Source of the DNA: Anaerolineaceae bacterium UBA2274
Lineage (GTDB): Bacteria > Chloroflexota > Anaerolineae > Anaerolineales > Anaerolineaceae
Reading direction: 5' to 3'
Assembly (NCBI GenBank): GCA_002347705.1
Contig: DDWY01000049.1
Span: 1 to 20,504 of the forward strand
DNA length: 20,504 bases
Shown here: positions 5,910 to 12,555 of the stretch, one piece after another
Layout of the letters: every line of letters begins with the position of its first letter
How positions within the stretch are numbered: position 1 is the stretch's first letter
Position numbers and translations under genes: made by a program
Notes under the pieces: model-generated
The model's database searches: none
Told to the model about the DNA's origin: nothing
What the model saw: the letters and a program-made list of their open reading frames with translations, nothing else

Positions 5910-6515
5910 GATTTGGCAAATATACAAAGCGGCTCGCGGTTCGACGTGTATGACCTGCAGGTTTCCGTAGTAGTCGCGTAATTCATCCTGAACAACTTTG
6001 ATGAAGTTGAAGTAATCTCCGCCCTCGCCCCACTCCACGATATCCGTTATCAGAGAGCGCTTGTCGGTATAGTCGTGAACAATGACAATTTTGTCTGCCA
6101 GGCGGCGCATTTCCGCATAGAGGGCAAGCCGCTCTTGCGGTTTCAGACCATGGGCAACATACGAAGCCAGGCATACGTCAAAGCCTTTTGCAAAGAAAGG
6201 CAGCCCACCGTTTACGTCCGAAAAAATGCAATAGGTGGTTTCAGATCTTAGCAAATTTTTCGCCTGGCGCAGCATTCCAAGAGACGCGTCTACTCCGGTT
6301 ACCTGATACCCACTGTCGCGCAGAGCGCTCGCCATGGCACCGGTGCCGCAGCCAATATCCAGAATGGAGCGGCAGCCTGCGAGCATCTCTCTAACATGTT
6401 GACGCTGATAAATCTCAAAGTAATTTTCGTACTGATGGCGGAAAGTGCGCCCATATATGGGGGCGATCAGGTCAAATAAGCGTGAGGATCCATCCGGATC
6501 TGACTTTGCGCGCAT
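5907..6515 (-). CDS. Class I SAM-dependent methyltransferase
   Basis: A 202-residue protein with motif I ILDIGCGTGAMASALRDSGY (about 51-70) and motif II VTGVDASLGML (72-82), the common signature of small-molecule methyltransferases of the Methyltransf_11/25 group. The N-terminal FDLIAPIYGRTFRHQ resembles the substrate lid region of UbiE/MenG-like and other methyltransferases, but key ubiquinone or menaquinone features cannot be confirmed. The substrate is therefore not assigned. It starts at ATG 6515, 2 nt after the stop of the GNAT-like gene, and so is the last gene of the pdxS-pdxT-GNAT-methyltransferase run on this strand. It ends in the hairpin shared with the opposite gene. Confidence 0.88.
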   Translation of the reverse strand: MRAKSDPDGSSRLFDLIAPIYGRTFRHQYENYFEIYQRQHVREMLAGCRSILDIGCGTGAMASALRDSGYQVTGVDASLGMLRQAKNLLRSETTYCIFSDVNGGLPFFAKGFDVCLASYVAHGLKPQERLALYAEMRRLADKIVIVHDYTDKRSLITDIVEWGEGGDYFNFIKVVQDELRDYYGNLQVIHVEPRAALYICQI

Positions 6516-6517
6516 GA

Positions 6518-7315
6518 TTAATCTGCCTTTTGACGAATTTGGCTGACGGGCACGCCACGCTCTATATTTCCGGTTTCATACAGGGCGAAAGCATGCGGTT
6601 CGGCCACTTTCAACTGCCGAACAAGATAGCGCACCATCAGCAGTTGCGATCCCTGGATCTCACCAAGGAGTTGAGCGGCAAGGGCTGACAGCCAGGGTTG
6701 GTAGGAACGCGCAGCAAGAAACACCGGACGGTTGTAGAGGTCAGGGATCGCGTTAATAAGGTCTGACAAAATCCTTGGGTCATTGGCCTCAGGGGAAAGT
6801 ACCGGCTGCAGCCAAACCCCTTTGGGACCGTAATCCAAGTCTGCATAACCGAGCAACTCACCTTCAGGGTGGTAAAGCGCTAGCCCAAGCGCGGTTTTAC
6901 GCGTGAGCGGTTCGATCGGCTGAAATAATCCCGGAACAACTCCGCGGTAGAGGGATGTCATGGCGCGCATGTCATTCGCGTTCCAGGTGCGCCAGGCAAA
7001 TTGAGGTTTGCTACTCTCCGGGCTTACCGGTGAAAGTTTGAAAACAGTCTGATTAGCCCAGGTTAGAAAACCTGCCTTCTTAAAGCCAGTGAGATGAGGG
7101 GAATTCACTGGCAAGTCGCAGGTGATATAGTGCGTGCCCCATTTGCCGGCATTGGAGATAAGATTTTCGAGTAAACAGGCGATGTCGGTTTGATCTGTGT
7201 CGGGAAGTGCGCCAAGGAAGGTCATCTGCCCCTGGGTTTCATTCACCCTGCTGATCACCTGGGCATAACACGGGCGCTGCGGGTCATTGTCGCAATAGCC
7301 AATATACTGCTCCAC
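6518..7315 (-). CDS. GNAT-like acetyltransferase family protein, start uncertain
   Basis: At least 265 residues from GTG 7315. The overall layout suggests a GNAT-fold protein: repeated half-domains with strands such as AQVISRVNETQGQMTFLGA and GELLGYADLDYGPKGVWLQP, and a helix between. A clear acetyl-CoA loop (Q/R-x-x-G-x-G/A) is not seen, so activity is doubtful. The frame stays open upstream of GTG 7315 through at least 7447 and its translation looks like protein, for example LDLSAILRRTDLLQSLDTLR at 7435-7376, but no ATG, GTG or TTG occurs in that stretch. GTG 7315 has no ribosome site. The real protein is probably about 40 residues longer, with a rare start codon or a frameshift in the C5 run at 7435-7439. 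It lies between pdxT and the methyltransferase in one transcription unit. Confidence 0.6.
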   Translation of the reverse strand: MEQYIGYCDNDPQRPCYAQVISRVNETQGQMTFLGALPDTDQTDIACLLENLISNAGKWGTHYITCDLPVNSPHLTGFKKAGFLTWANQTVFKLSPVSPESSKPQFAWRTWNANDMRAMTSLYRGVVPGLFQPIEPLTRKTALGLALYHPEGELLGYADLDYGPKGVWLQPVLSPEANDPRILSDLINAIPDLYNRPVFLAARSYQPWLSALAAQLLGEIQGSQLLMVRYLVRQLKVAEPHAFALYETGNIERGVPVSQIRQKAD

Positions 7316-7440
7316 CGGTGGTGAGATGCTATGGATTAAATTTCTTAGATTGAATGGCTCTCCCCGCGTGAGCAGACGCAGAGTATCGAGGCTCTGCAGC
7401 AGGTCGGTCCGACGTAAGATAGCCGAAAGATCAAGGGGGT

Positions 7441-8025
7441 TTAGCCGGTGGATTCCGATTTTGCCAACTCCAGAAAGTACTGATGAAAACGCAGATCGTT
7501 GGTGAGCTCAGGGTGAAAGGATGTCGCAAAAAGCTTGCCTTGGCGGGCTGCGATCGCGCGCCCATCGGGCAGGCTCAGCATGGTTTGAGCTTCACCCCAA
7601 ACCCGAGTGATGATGGGTCCGCGGATGAAAGTAAGATGATAGGGCTCTTCAGGGGACTGTAGAAATGGCACGTTAATTTCGACTTCGAATGAATCAATCT
7701 GGCGCCCGAAGGCATTCCGTTCGATTTCCATGTCCATCAGACCGAGCAGGGGTTGATCGCGCCCGACTTCTTTTGCGAGCAGGATTGCGCCGGCGCAGGT
7801 GCCCCAAACAGCCCGGGTCTGCCCAAAGTCGCGGATAGGCTCCAGAAGACCGTACGCAACCATTAACTTCCCGATGGTGGTCGACTCACCGCCAGGAATA
7901 ATCAGTCCTTGCAAGCCTTCCAGGTGTTCTGGCAGGCGCACTTCTTTTACATCAGCCCCGAGTTTCTCGAGGCTGATGCGGTGTTCACGAAAGTCGCCCT
8001 GCAGGGCAAGCACGCCAATCTTCAT
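7441..8025 (-). CDS. pdxT: Pyridoxal 5'-phosphate synthase glutaminase subunit
   Basis: A 194-residue class I glutaminase that releases ammonia from glutamine and channels it to PdxS for direct pyridoxal 5'-phosphate synthesis. Visible features are the start MKIGVLALQGDFREH, the PGGEST motif (44-49), the nucleophile Cys77 in WGTCAGAI, and the remaining triad residues His171 and Glu173 in SFHPE. Length is normal. The start is ATG 8025, ten nt after GAGGA (8036-8040); a GTG at 8031 would add two residues with closer spacing and cannot be excluded. It follows pdxS by 14 nt, so the two subunits are made together. Confidence 0.97.
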   Translation of the reverse strand: MKIGVLALQGDFREHRISLEKLGADVKEVRLPEHLEGLQGLIIPGGESTTIGKLMVAYGLLEPIRDFGQTRAVWGTCAGAILLAKEVGRDQPLLGLMDMEIERNAFGRQIDSFEVEINVPFLQSPEEPYHLTFIRGPIITRVWGEAQTMLSLPDGRAIAARQGKLFATSFHPELTNDLRFHQYFLELAKSESTG

Positions 8026-8039
8026 CGGCACGAAGTCCT

Positions 8040-8927
8040 CTACCAGCCGCGCTCGGCCATCTTTTCAACGTCGGGCAGATTAACTGCGGAGCGCCCAACC
8101 ATCGCTTCGCCCAGGTTGCGGCTGACTTCAGCCAAAATCTTGGGCTCATTGTAGTGGGTGGTGGCTTTGACGATCGCCTGGGCGCGTTTGGATGGGTCAC
8201 CAGACTTAAAAATGCCCGAGCCTACAAAAACGCCGTCCACGCCGAGCTGCATCATCAGGGCTGCGTCGGCAGGTGTGGCAATGCCGCCTGCGGCAAAGTT
8301 AACTACGGGCAAAGCACCCAGCTCACGCACCTGCAGGCAGAGTTCGTAGGGCGCCTGGATATTCTTGGCAAAAGTCATCACTTCTTCTGCTGGAAGCGAC
8401 TGCAGATGGCGAATGTCGCCGTAAACCGAGCGGGCGTGACGCACTGCTTCCACCACGTCACCAGTGCCAGGCTCGCCCTTGGTGCGCATCATGGCCGCGC
8501 CTTCGCCAATGCGGCGCAGGGCTTCACCCAAATTGCGGCAGCCGCATACGAACGGCACTTTGAAGTCGTGTTTGTTGATGTGGTAGGCTTCGTCTGCCGG
8601 GGTGAGCACCTCGGATTCGTCGATGTAGTCTACGCCGAGCGATTCAAGAATTTGAGCTTCCACAAAATGACCGATCCGGCATTTTGCCATGACCGGAATA
8701 CTGACCGCTTCCATGATCTTCAGGACGAGTTCCGGATCACTCATGCGAGCAATACCGCCATCCGCGCGGATGTCAGCTGGAACGCGTTCCAGCGCCATAA
8801 CTGCCACAGCACCAGCATCTTCAGCAATTTTTGCCTGATCAGCGGTGACCACGTCCATGATCACACCCCCCTTGAGCATTTCAGCGAGTCCTTTTTTAAC
8901 TGCGAACCCAGAAACCTCTTGTTCCAT
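8040..8927 (-). CDS. pdxS: Pyridoxal 5'-phosphate synthase lyase subunit
   Basis: A 295-residue PdxS (SNZ/PDX1) protein. It condenses ribose 5-phosphate, glyceraldehyde 3-phosphate and ammonia from PdxT to form pyridoxal 5'-phosphate in a dodecameric TIM-barrel complex. Signatures are KKGLAEMLKGGVIMDVVTAD (11-30), with Asp25 near the active site, Lys82 in VMAKCRIGH, which forms the substrate Schiff base, RNLGEALRRIGEGAAMMRTK (131-150) with the second Lys150, and AAGGIATPADAALMMQLG. An AACCTCC complement gives a strong GGAGG ribosome site just before ATG 8927. It is the first gene of a run with pdxT, a GNAT-like gene and a methyltransferase. The gene is highly conserved and complete. Confidence 0.98.
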   Translation of the reverse strand: MEQEVSGFAVKKGLAEMLKGGVIMDVVTADQAKIAEDAGAVAVMALERVPADIRADGGIARMSDPELVLKIMEAVSIPVMAKCRIGHFVEAQILESLGVDYIDESEVLTPADEAYHINKHDFKVPFVCGCRNLGEALRRIGEGAAMMRTKGEPGTGDVVEAVRHARSVYGDIRHLQSLPAEEVMTFAKNIQAPYELCLQVRELGALPVVNFAAGGIATPADAALMMQLGVDGVFVGSGIFKSGDPSKRAQAIVKATTHYNEPKILAEVSRNLGEAMVGRSAVNLPDVEKMAERGW

Positions 8928-8991
8928 GCAACCTCCAAGTATTGTGTTATTTTCTATTGCGATTGTACCACCAACCGCACCCCATTTTTAC

Positions 8992-9519
8992 TTAAGCGGC
9001 TGCCTCTTGAAACGCGGCAACTAACTCCCGGTTAAAGGCTGGGATATCAGCTACAACTCTGCCCCAAACCTGGTTGCCATCGCGAAATGCAGGTTCATCC
9101 ACCCAGATGGCGCCGGCATTAAGCAGGTCGTCTTTAATCCCCAGGGAACCGATAGTCTTTTTCCCGGCAACAATTTTGGCTGAGATCGCCAATAAACCGC
9201 CGTGGCAGATGATGCCAATAATTTTGCCCTGATCGTTAATTTTTGCAACCAAATCAGTGGCTTCTTTTTGTCGCCGCACTTTATCTGGAGCCCAACCGCC
9301 CGGCAGAACCAGACCAAACAAATCATCAGCGACCAAGTCCTCAATCTTGGTATCGGGTTTGATTTCGAGACCGTTTTTGCCCTTAACTGGTTTCAAATCC
9401 TTGGCAGCCGTCAATATAATTATGCCTTCTTCCTGCAGACGCATCGCCACAGCATAATATTCGAGATCCTCAACGCCTTCAGCAACAAGAAAGGCTACTT
9501 TTTTTCCTTCGAGTGTCAT
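8992..9519 (-). CDS. DJ-1/PfpI family protein
   Basis: A 175-residue member of the DJ-1/PfpI superfamily. The family includes intracellular proteases, protein and nucleotide deglycases (YajL, YhbO) and glyoxalases. The nucleophile elbow is Cys105 in IGIICHGG, followed by His106 as in PfpI, and a conserved acidic residue is Glu17 in AEGVEDLE. The PGGWAPDKVR segment (73-82) is very typical of PfpI and YhbO. CAGGAG lies 6 nt before ATG 9519. It ends 64 nt before pdxS on the same strand and may have its own transcript. The family members with a C-H-G motif are most often linked to stress or glycation repair, but the exact substrate is not visible. Confidence 0.93.
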   Translation of the reverse strand: MTLEGKKVAFLVAEGVEDLEYYAVAMRLQEEGIIILTAAKDLKPVKGKNGLEIKPDTKIEDLVADDLFGLVLPGGWAPDKVRRQKEATDLVAKINDQGKIIGIICHGGLLAISAKIVAGKKTIGSLGIKDDLLNAGAIWVDEPAFRDGNQVWGRVVADIPAFNRELVAAFQEAAA

Positions 9520-9676
9520 TTTTCTCCTGTTCTCCGATTGGAAACAATATATTTTGCTTGAGGTATTTTAACATATCGCCCCCCTGCGAATCCAGTTTTT
9601 GTAGGCTGGTTTCGGCTCCTACCCGATATGCAACTACGCGGGGTTGAATCCGACAATTGTGCAATTCTCCACATGC

Positions 9677-10420
9677 CTACATGTCAACAAACCGGCTGTT
9701 GTCCAAATCGTCTTTTTCTGGCTTTTCCACAACCTTTTGAGACTCTTCTGGTTGGTTTCGTTGATTAGCCCGCTCAATTTCCAAGGGGCTGGCGCGCCGG
9801 GCTGCCACCATTTTGCCGCAATGCGGACAGCGCTCCAGGCGAACCCCCACAAGGTTGATCCCCAAAAAAGAGCGATTGAAAGGCTGCCCACAGCTCGGAC
9901 AGACCGCACCGCCCCAAACACCATATTGGACGCGGCCATTTTTGTCGTACTTTGTATTCTTATTCGCATTTTTCTGCATGAAGAACTGGATAGCGATACT
10001 TGCTACTGCTATCCCACCAACCAGAAGCAGGATCCTGAGTGTGGATTGATTGGCTGCAGATTTCTCCAGGAAATTGGAAACCAATCCGTTGGTGGTGTAA
10101 GTCTCACCGGTGCTTGTTTTAACTTCTGCAGTCAGGCGGTGGAGTCCGGGCTCGAAGTTGTTCGTGTCGAACTGATATTTGAAGGGGGCGGTCGCTACGC
10201 TCGCCATGACCTCGCCATCGATGAAAAAGGTCACCTGCTGGATTTGGTCTTGATCCCCTTTTAGGGAAAGGCTCATGCGTCCGTTGATGTCCGCGCCATT
10301 GCCGTAGCCCCAGTCCCGCACAATGCGCAGAGTATAAGGTGAATCCTGCGCCAGAACAGCACTGTAGCTAAGAGCAAAAGCCAGTGACAGTAAAAGCAGT
10401 ATAAAAATGCCTTTTTTCAT
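9677..10420 (-). CDS. Membrane protein with exported Ig-like domain and cytosolic zinc ribbon
   Basis: A 247-residue protein. A signal-like helix (about 1-24, ending SAVLAQ) precedes an Ig-like beta domain (about 28-115; VTFFIDGEVMASVATAPFKY and LHRLTAEVKTSTGETYTT are typical strands). One transmembrane helix (about 128-147) then leads to a cytosolic zinc ribbon with C-P-S-C and C-P-H-C pairs (about 173-202) and an acidic, lysine-rich tail. I do not recognise a named family. It starts 9 nt after the permease gene, with an AAAGGA ribosome site, so it is very likely the third gene of the ABC operon. It could sense or stabilise the exporter across the membrane; this is inference. Confidence 0.72.
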   Translation of the reverse strand: MKKGIFILLLLSLAFALSYSAVLAQDSPYTLRIVRDWGYGNGADINGRMSLSLKGDQDQIQQVTFFIDGEVMASVATAPFKYQFDTNNFEPGLHRLTAEVKTSTGETYTTNGLVSNFLEKSAANQSTLRILLLVGGIAVASIAIQFFMQKNANKNTKYDKNGRVQYGVWGGAVCPSCGQPFNRSFLGINLVGVRLERCPHCGKMVAARRASPLEIERANQRNQPEESQKVVEKPEKDDLDNSRFVDM

Positions 10421-10429
10421 AAATTTCCT

Positions 10430-11227
10430 TTACTTCCACTTCGTCAGAATATTTTCCCGGTCAAAGATAAGCGTACCCAGGTATAAAAGCACAGCAGCCA
10501 CGATGGCGCAAATGATCACGGCGAAGGCCATTGTCTTCAGGTTCAGCGTGATTACGCCGAAGGATGAGAGCAGAAATACGCCCATAAACGGCACGATCAT
10601 CACGCTGGCAATCTGCTCTGCCACGCGCGGGTCGTTGACGCGTGAGGAGACGAAGATGGCAAACATGGCTGAAATGATCGAGAGAACCGGTCCGAGCAGC
10701 AGGATGCCAACCAGCCAGGTTGGGCTGAGCACGTAAGCGTGCACTTTTGAGCTTATTCCCAGGATGAGTATGCCAATGTTGAAGATCAAAAAAGACACAA
10801 AGGTCGCGGCGATGGCCGGAATCACTGCGGCAAAGCACTTACCCACCAGGAGTTCGGTCGTGGTGGTTGGGGTTGCCAGCAGGGGTTCAAGGCTGCGGGT
10901 GGTTTTCTCGCCAACGACACTGTAGGCAGCAATCGTAGTCGGGATGATAAGCGGCATCATCACAAAAAAGAGCATGAATTGGCTGAGCATGTAAACCTGG
11001 GTGCATTCGCTGGCGTTCATGCCGCCGCAGAGGTTGCCGGTAAGTTCCGGCGGCAGGCCCGCTTCTTCCGGGCTGATATCCAACATCGAGGTGGTCGAGG
11101 TGACCCCCAGCATCACCAGCGGCAGGAGCGAGAACAGGATCGGCATGACCAGCACCACGGAGAGCACCATTTTATTCTTGAAAACTTCAGACCATTCTTT
11201 GTTGATGATCGTGCGGATGTGTTTCAT
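10430..11227 (-). CDS. ABC-2 type export permease (NatB-like)
   Basis: A 265-residue permease of the ABC-2 group. The N-terminal IRTIINKEWSEVFKNKMVL is the usual cytosolic helix, followed by a first membrane helix, a loop of about 50 residues outside the membrane, and five further hydrophobic stretches. The SVVGEKTTRSLEPLLATPTT segment (about 104-123) is the coupling helix region highly typical of NatB and YhaP-type sodium or multidrug exporters. The substrate is not known. Its start codon overlaps the ATPase stop (11224-11227), indicating coupled translation and a half-transporter that works with that ATPase as a dimer. Confidence 0.92.
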   Translation of the reverse strand: MKHIRTIINKEWSEVFKNKMVLSVVLVMPILFSLLPLVMLGVTSTTSMLDISPEEAGLPPELTGNLCGGMNASECTQVYMLSQFMLFFVMMPLIIPTTIAAYSVVGEKTTRSLEPLLATPTTTTELLVGKCFAAVIPAIAATFVSFLIFNIGILILGISSKVHAYVLSPTWLVGILLLGPVLSIISAMFAIFVSSRVNDPRVAEQIASVMIVPFMGVFLLSSFGVITLNLKTMAFAVIICAIVAAVLLYLGTLIFDRENILTKWK

Positions 11228-12171
11228 GCCTGCCTCACTTCGCTCTCGCCGTGCAGCATTTCGAGATAGATCTGTTCGAGCGATTGACGGACCTCACCGA
11301 TGAATTGGATGTCTGCTCCCTGCTCCACCAGCAGCCTGGTAATGACGGGGTTGTTAATTTCAGGCTCTGCCATTGAAATCACTAACTTATTATCGAGCAG
11401 TTCAACGCTGCTGACACCTTCCAATTCGCTTATCAGCGGCACCCATTTGGGGCTGACTCCGCTTAGGTGGAAGACCACCTTGCGTCCGAACATCTTTTGG
11501 CGCAGGTTGGCAGGGCTATCCAACGCCAGCAGGGATTGCTTGAAGATCCCAACCCGGTCGCAAAGCTTCTCCGCCTCGTTCAGGTTGTGCGTGGTCATGA
11601 AGATTGTGCGTCCCTCTTTTTTGAACTCCAGGATGAAGTCGCGCACGATGCGTGCCGCTTCTGGGTCCAGCCCGGTGGTGGGCTCGTCAAAAAAAAGCAC
11701 CTTGGGCTCGTGCAGCAGGGCGCGTGCCACTGCCAGTTTTTGGCGCATACCTTTGGAATAGCTGCCCACGGCATCCGCGCGCCTTTCCCACAGCCCGAAA
11801 AGGCTGAGGTATTTGTTGACTGACTTGGTCACGTCAGGCACGTCGTAAAGTTCGGCGAAGATGCGCAGGTTCTTCTCCGCGCTCAGGCGTTCATACATCC
11901 CCGGCGACTCGGTCAACAGACCGACGTTGCGCCGAATTTCAAGGTCATCCTCGCCCACCTGGTATCCCGCCACTCTGGCGCTGCCGCTGGTGGGGCGGAT
12001 GAGGCTGGTGAGCATGCGCACGGTGGTCGTCTTGCCGGCGCCGTTTGGACCCAAAAAGCCAAAGACCTCGCCCTCATTCACTTCAATTGTCAGCGCGTCT
12101 ACGGCTTTCAGGTCTACATTGTGTTTTTTACCAATTTGGAAAGTCTTACTCAATGCTTGTGTGTTAATCAT
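11224..12171 (-). CDS. ABC transporter ATP-binding protein (NatA/CcmA type)
   Basis: A 315-residue ATPase that powers the adjacent permease. Walker A is GPNGAGKTT (41-49), the signature region is SYSKGMRQK (137-145), Walker B and D-loop are VLFFDEPTTGLDP (158-170), and the switch histidine is His195 in MTTHNL. The C-terminal 90 residues are the extension common in DrrA/NatA-type exporters. It begins with ATG 12171 and is the first gene of a three-gene unit with the permease and the zinc-ribbon membrane protein. Upstream on this strand is a TATAAT box (12201-12196) directly followed by an inverted repeat. Confidence 0.95.
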   Translation of the reverse strand: MINTQALSKTFQIGKKHNVDLKAVDALTIEVNEGEVFGFLGPNGAGKTTTVRMLTSLIRPTSGSARVAGYQVGEDDLEIRRNVGLLTESPGMYERLSAEKNLRIFAELYDVPDVTKSVNKYLSLFGLWERRADAVGSYSKGMRQKLAVARALLHEPKVLFFDEPTTGLDPEAARIVRDFILEFKKEGRTIFMTTHNLNEAEKLCDRVGIFKQSLLALDSPANLRQKMFGRKVVFHLSGVSPKWVPLISELEGVSSVELLDNKLVISMAEPEINNPVITRLLVEQGADIQFIGEVRQSLEQIYLEMLHGESEVRQA

Positions 12172-12195
12172 AGCTGCTCCAGTTAAGCAAGCTGT

Positions 12196-12226
12196 ATTAT
12201 ACCGCTCTCCATTGGTGGAAGAGCGG
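12196..12226 (-). promoter_or_regulatory. Probable promoter and operator of the ABC operon
   Basis: On the minus strand a perfect TATAAT occupies 12201-12196, about 24 nt upstream of ATG 12171. The expected -35 position is poor. The spacer contains an inverted repeat CCGCTCT (12202-12208) / AGAGCGG (12220-12226) with an inner CCA/TGG, so a regulator bound there would sit between the -35 and -10 positions. The regulator is not known. Confidence 0.4.
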
Positions 12227-12295
12227 ATTGGAGCCTACATAATTTGGGGTCCTGGATTCCAAACGGGTACCCTCTTTTCGTAGGCTGTTTTCTTT

Positions 12296-12326
12296 TCGTA
12301 GGCCGGGTTGCGCTTATCAACCCGGC
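12296..12326. repeat. REP-like palindrome, family A
   Basis: CGTAGGCCGGGTTG-cgcttat-CAACCCGGC. The stem pairs 12302-12310 with 12318-12326 (9 bp, 7-nt loop). It shares the lead-in TCGTAGG, stem size, loop size and loop start CG with copies at 16881-16905 and 17108-17132, but the A-T pair of those stems is replaced by G-C on both sides, keeping the pairing. Confidence 0.75.
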
Positions 12327-12398
12327 AAAACAGCCATACTTTGATCGTGCAACACCCCCCCCGAGCAATTCCTGGATTGGTGACGTATATATTTTTTT

Positions 12399-12458
12399 GT
12401 AGGGTCGATGGCCCGCCTCGACCTACAGTGCGTGGAAAAGGCGGGCCTTTTCCCTACA
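12399..12458. repeat. Palindromic repeat with GTAGGG/CCCTAC ends
   Basis: GTAGGGTCGA (12399-12408) and TCGACCTAC (12418-12425 plus preceding T) form one hairpin. GGAAAAGG (12434-12441) and CCTTTTCC (12446-12453) form a second one with a CGGG loop. GGCCCGCC (12410-12417) is also complementary to GGCGGGCC (12440-12447), and GTAGGG pairs with the final CCCTAC (12452-12457), so the whole element can fold as one long arm instead. Confidence 0.7.
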
Positions 12459-12507
12459 GGGGTCACCCAGGCGGAGCAGCCATCATTAGGCATGGTCCTT
12501 ATAAAAG

Positions 12508-12532
12508 CAGCGCCCCAGAACCCGGGGCGCTG
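12508..12532 (-). terminator. Terminator of the secreted nuclease gene
   Basis: A 9-bp GC-rich stem, CAGCGCCCC (12508-12516) with GGGGCGCTG (12524-12532), loop of 7 nt. On the minus strand it is followed by CTTTTAT. It lies 24 nt beyond the stop of the nuclease gene. Confidence 0.8.
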
Positions 12533-12555
12533 TAATCTAAAAAACTATTGTTCAA

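Larger units (their letters stand above)
12172..12555. other. Repeat-bearing intergenic stretch
   Basis: No gene is supported. From left to right it holds the promoter region of the ABC operon (about 12196-12226), a palindromic repeat of the CGTAGGCCGG family (12296-12326), a second palindromic repeat with GTAGGG/CCCTAC ends (12399-12458), and the terminator of the secreted nuclease gene (12508-12532). The short reading frames in this area overlap these repeats and have no protein character. Confidence 0.7.

Noticed and set aside
8154..9035. A 293-residue plus-strand reading frame
   Set aside because: It is the antisense of pdxS, whose family identity is certain; the His- and Phe-rich translation resembles no protein.
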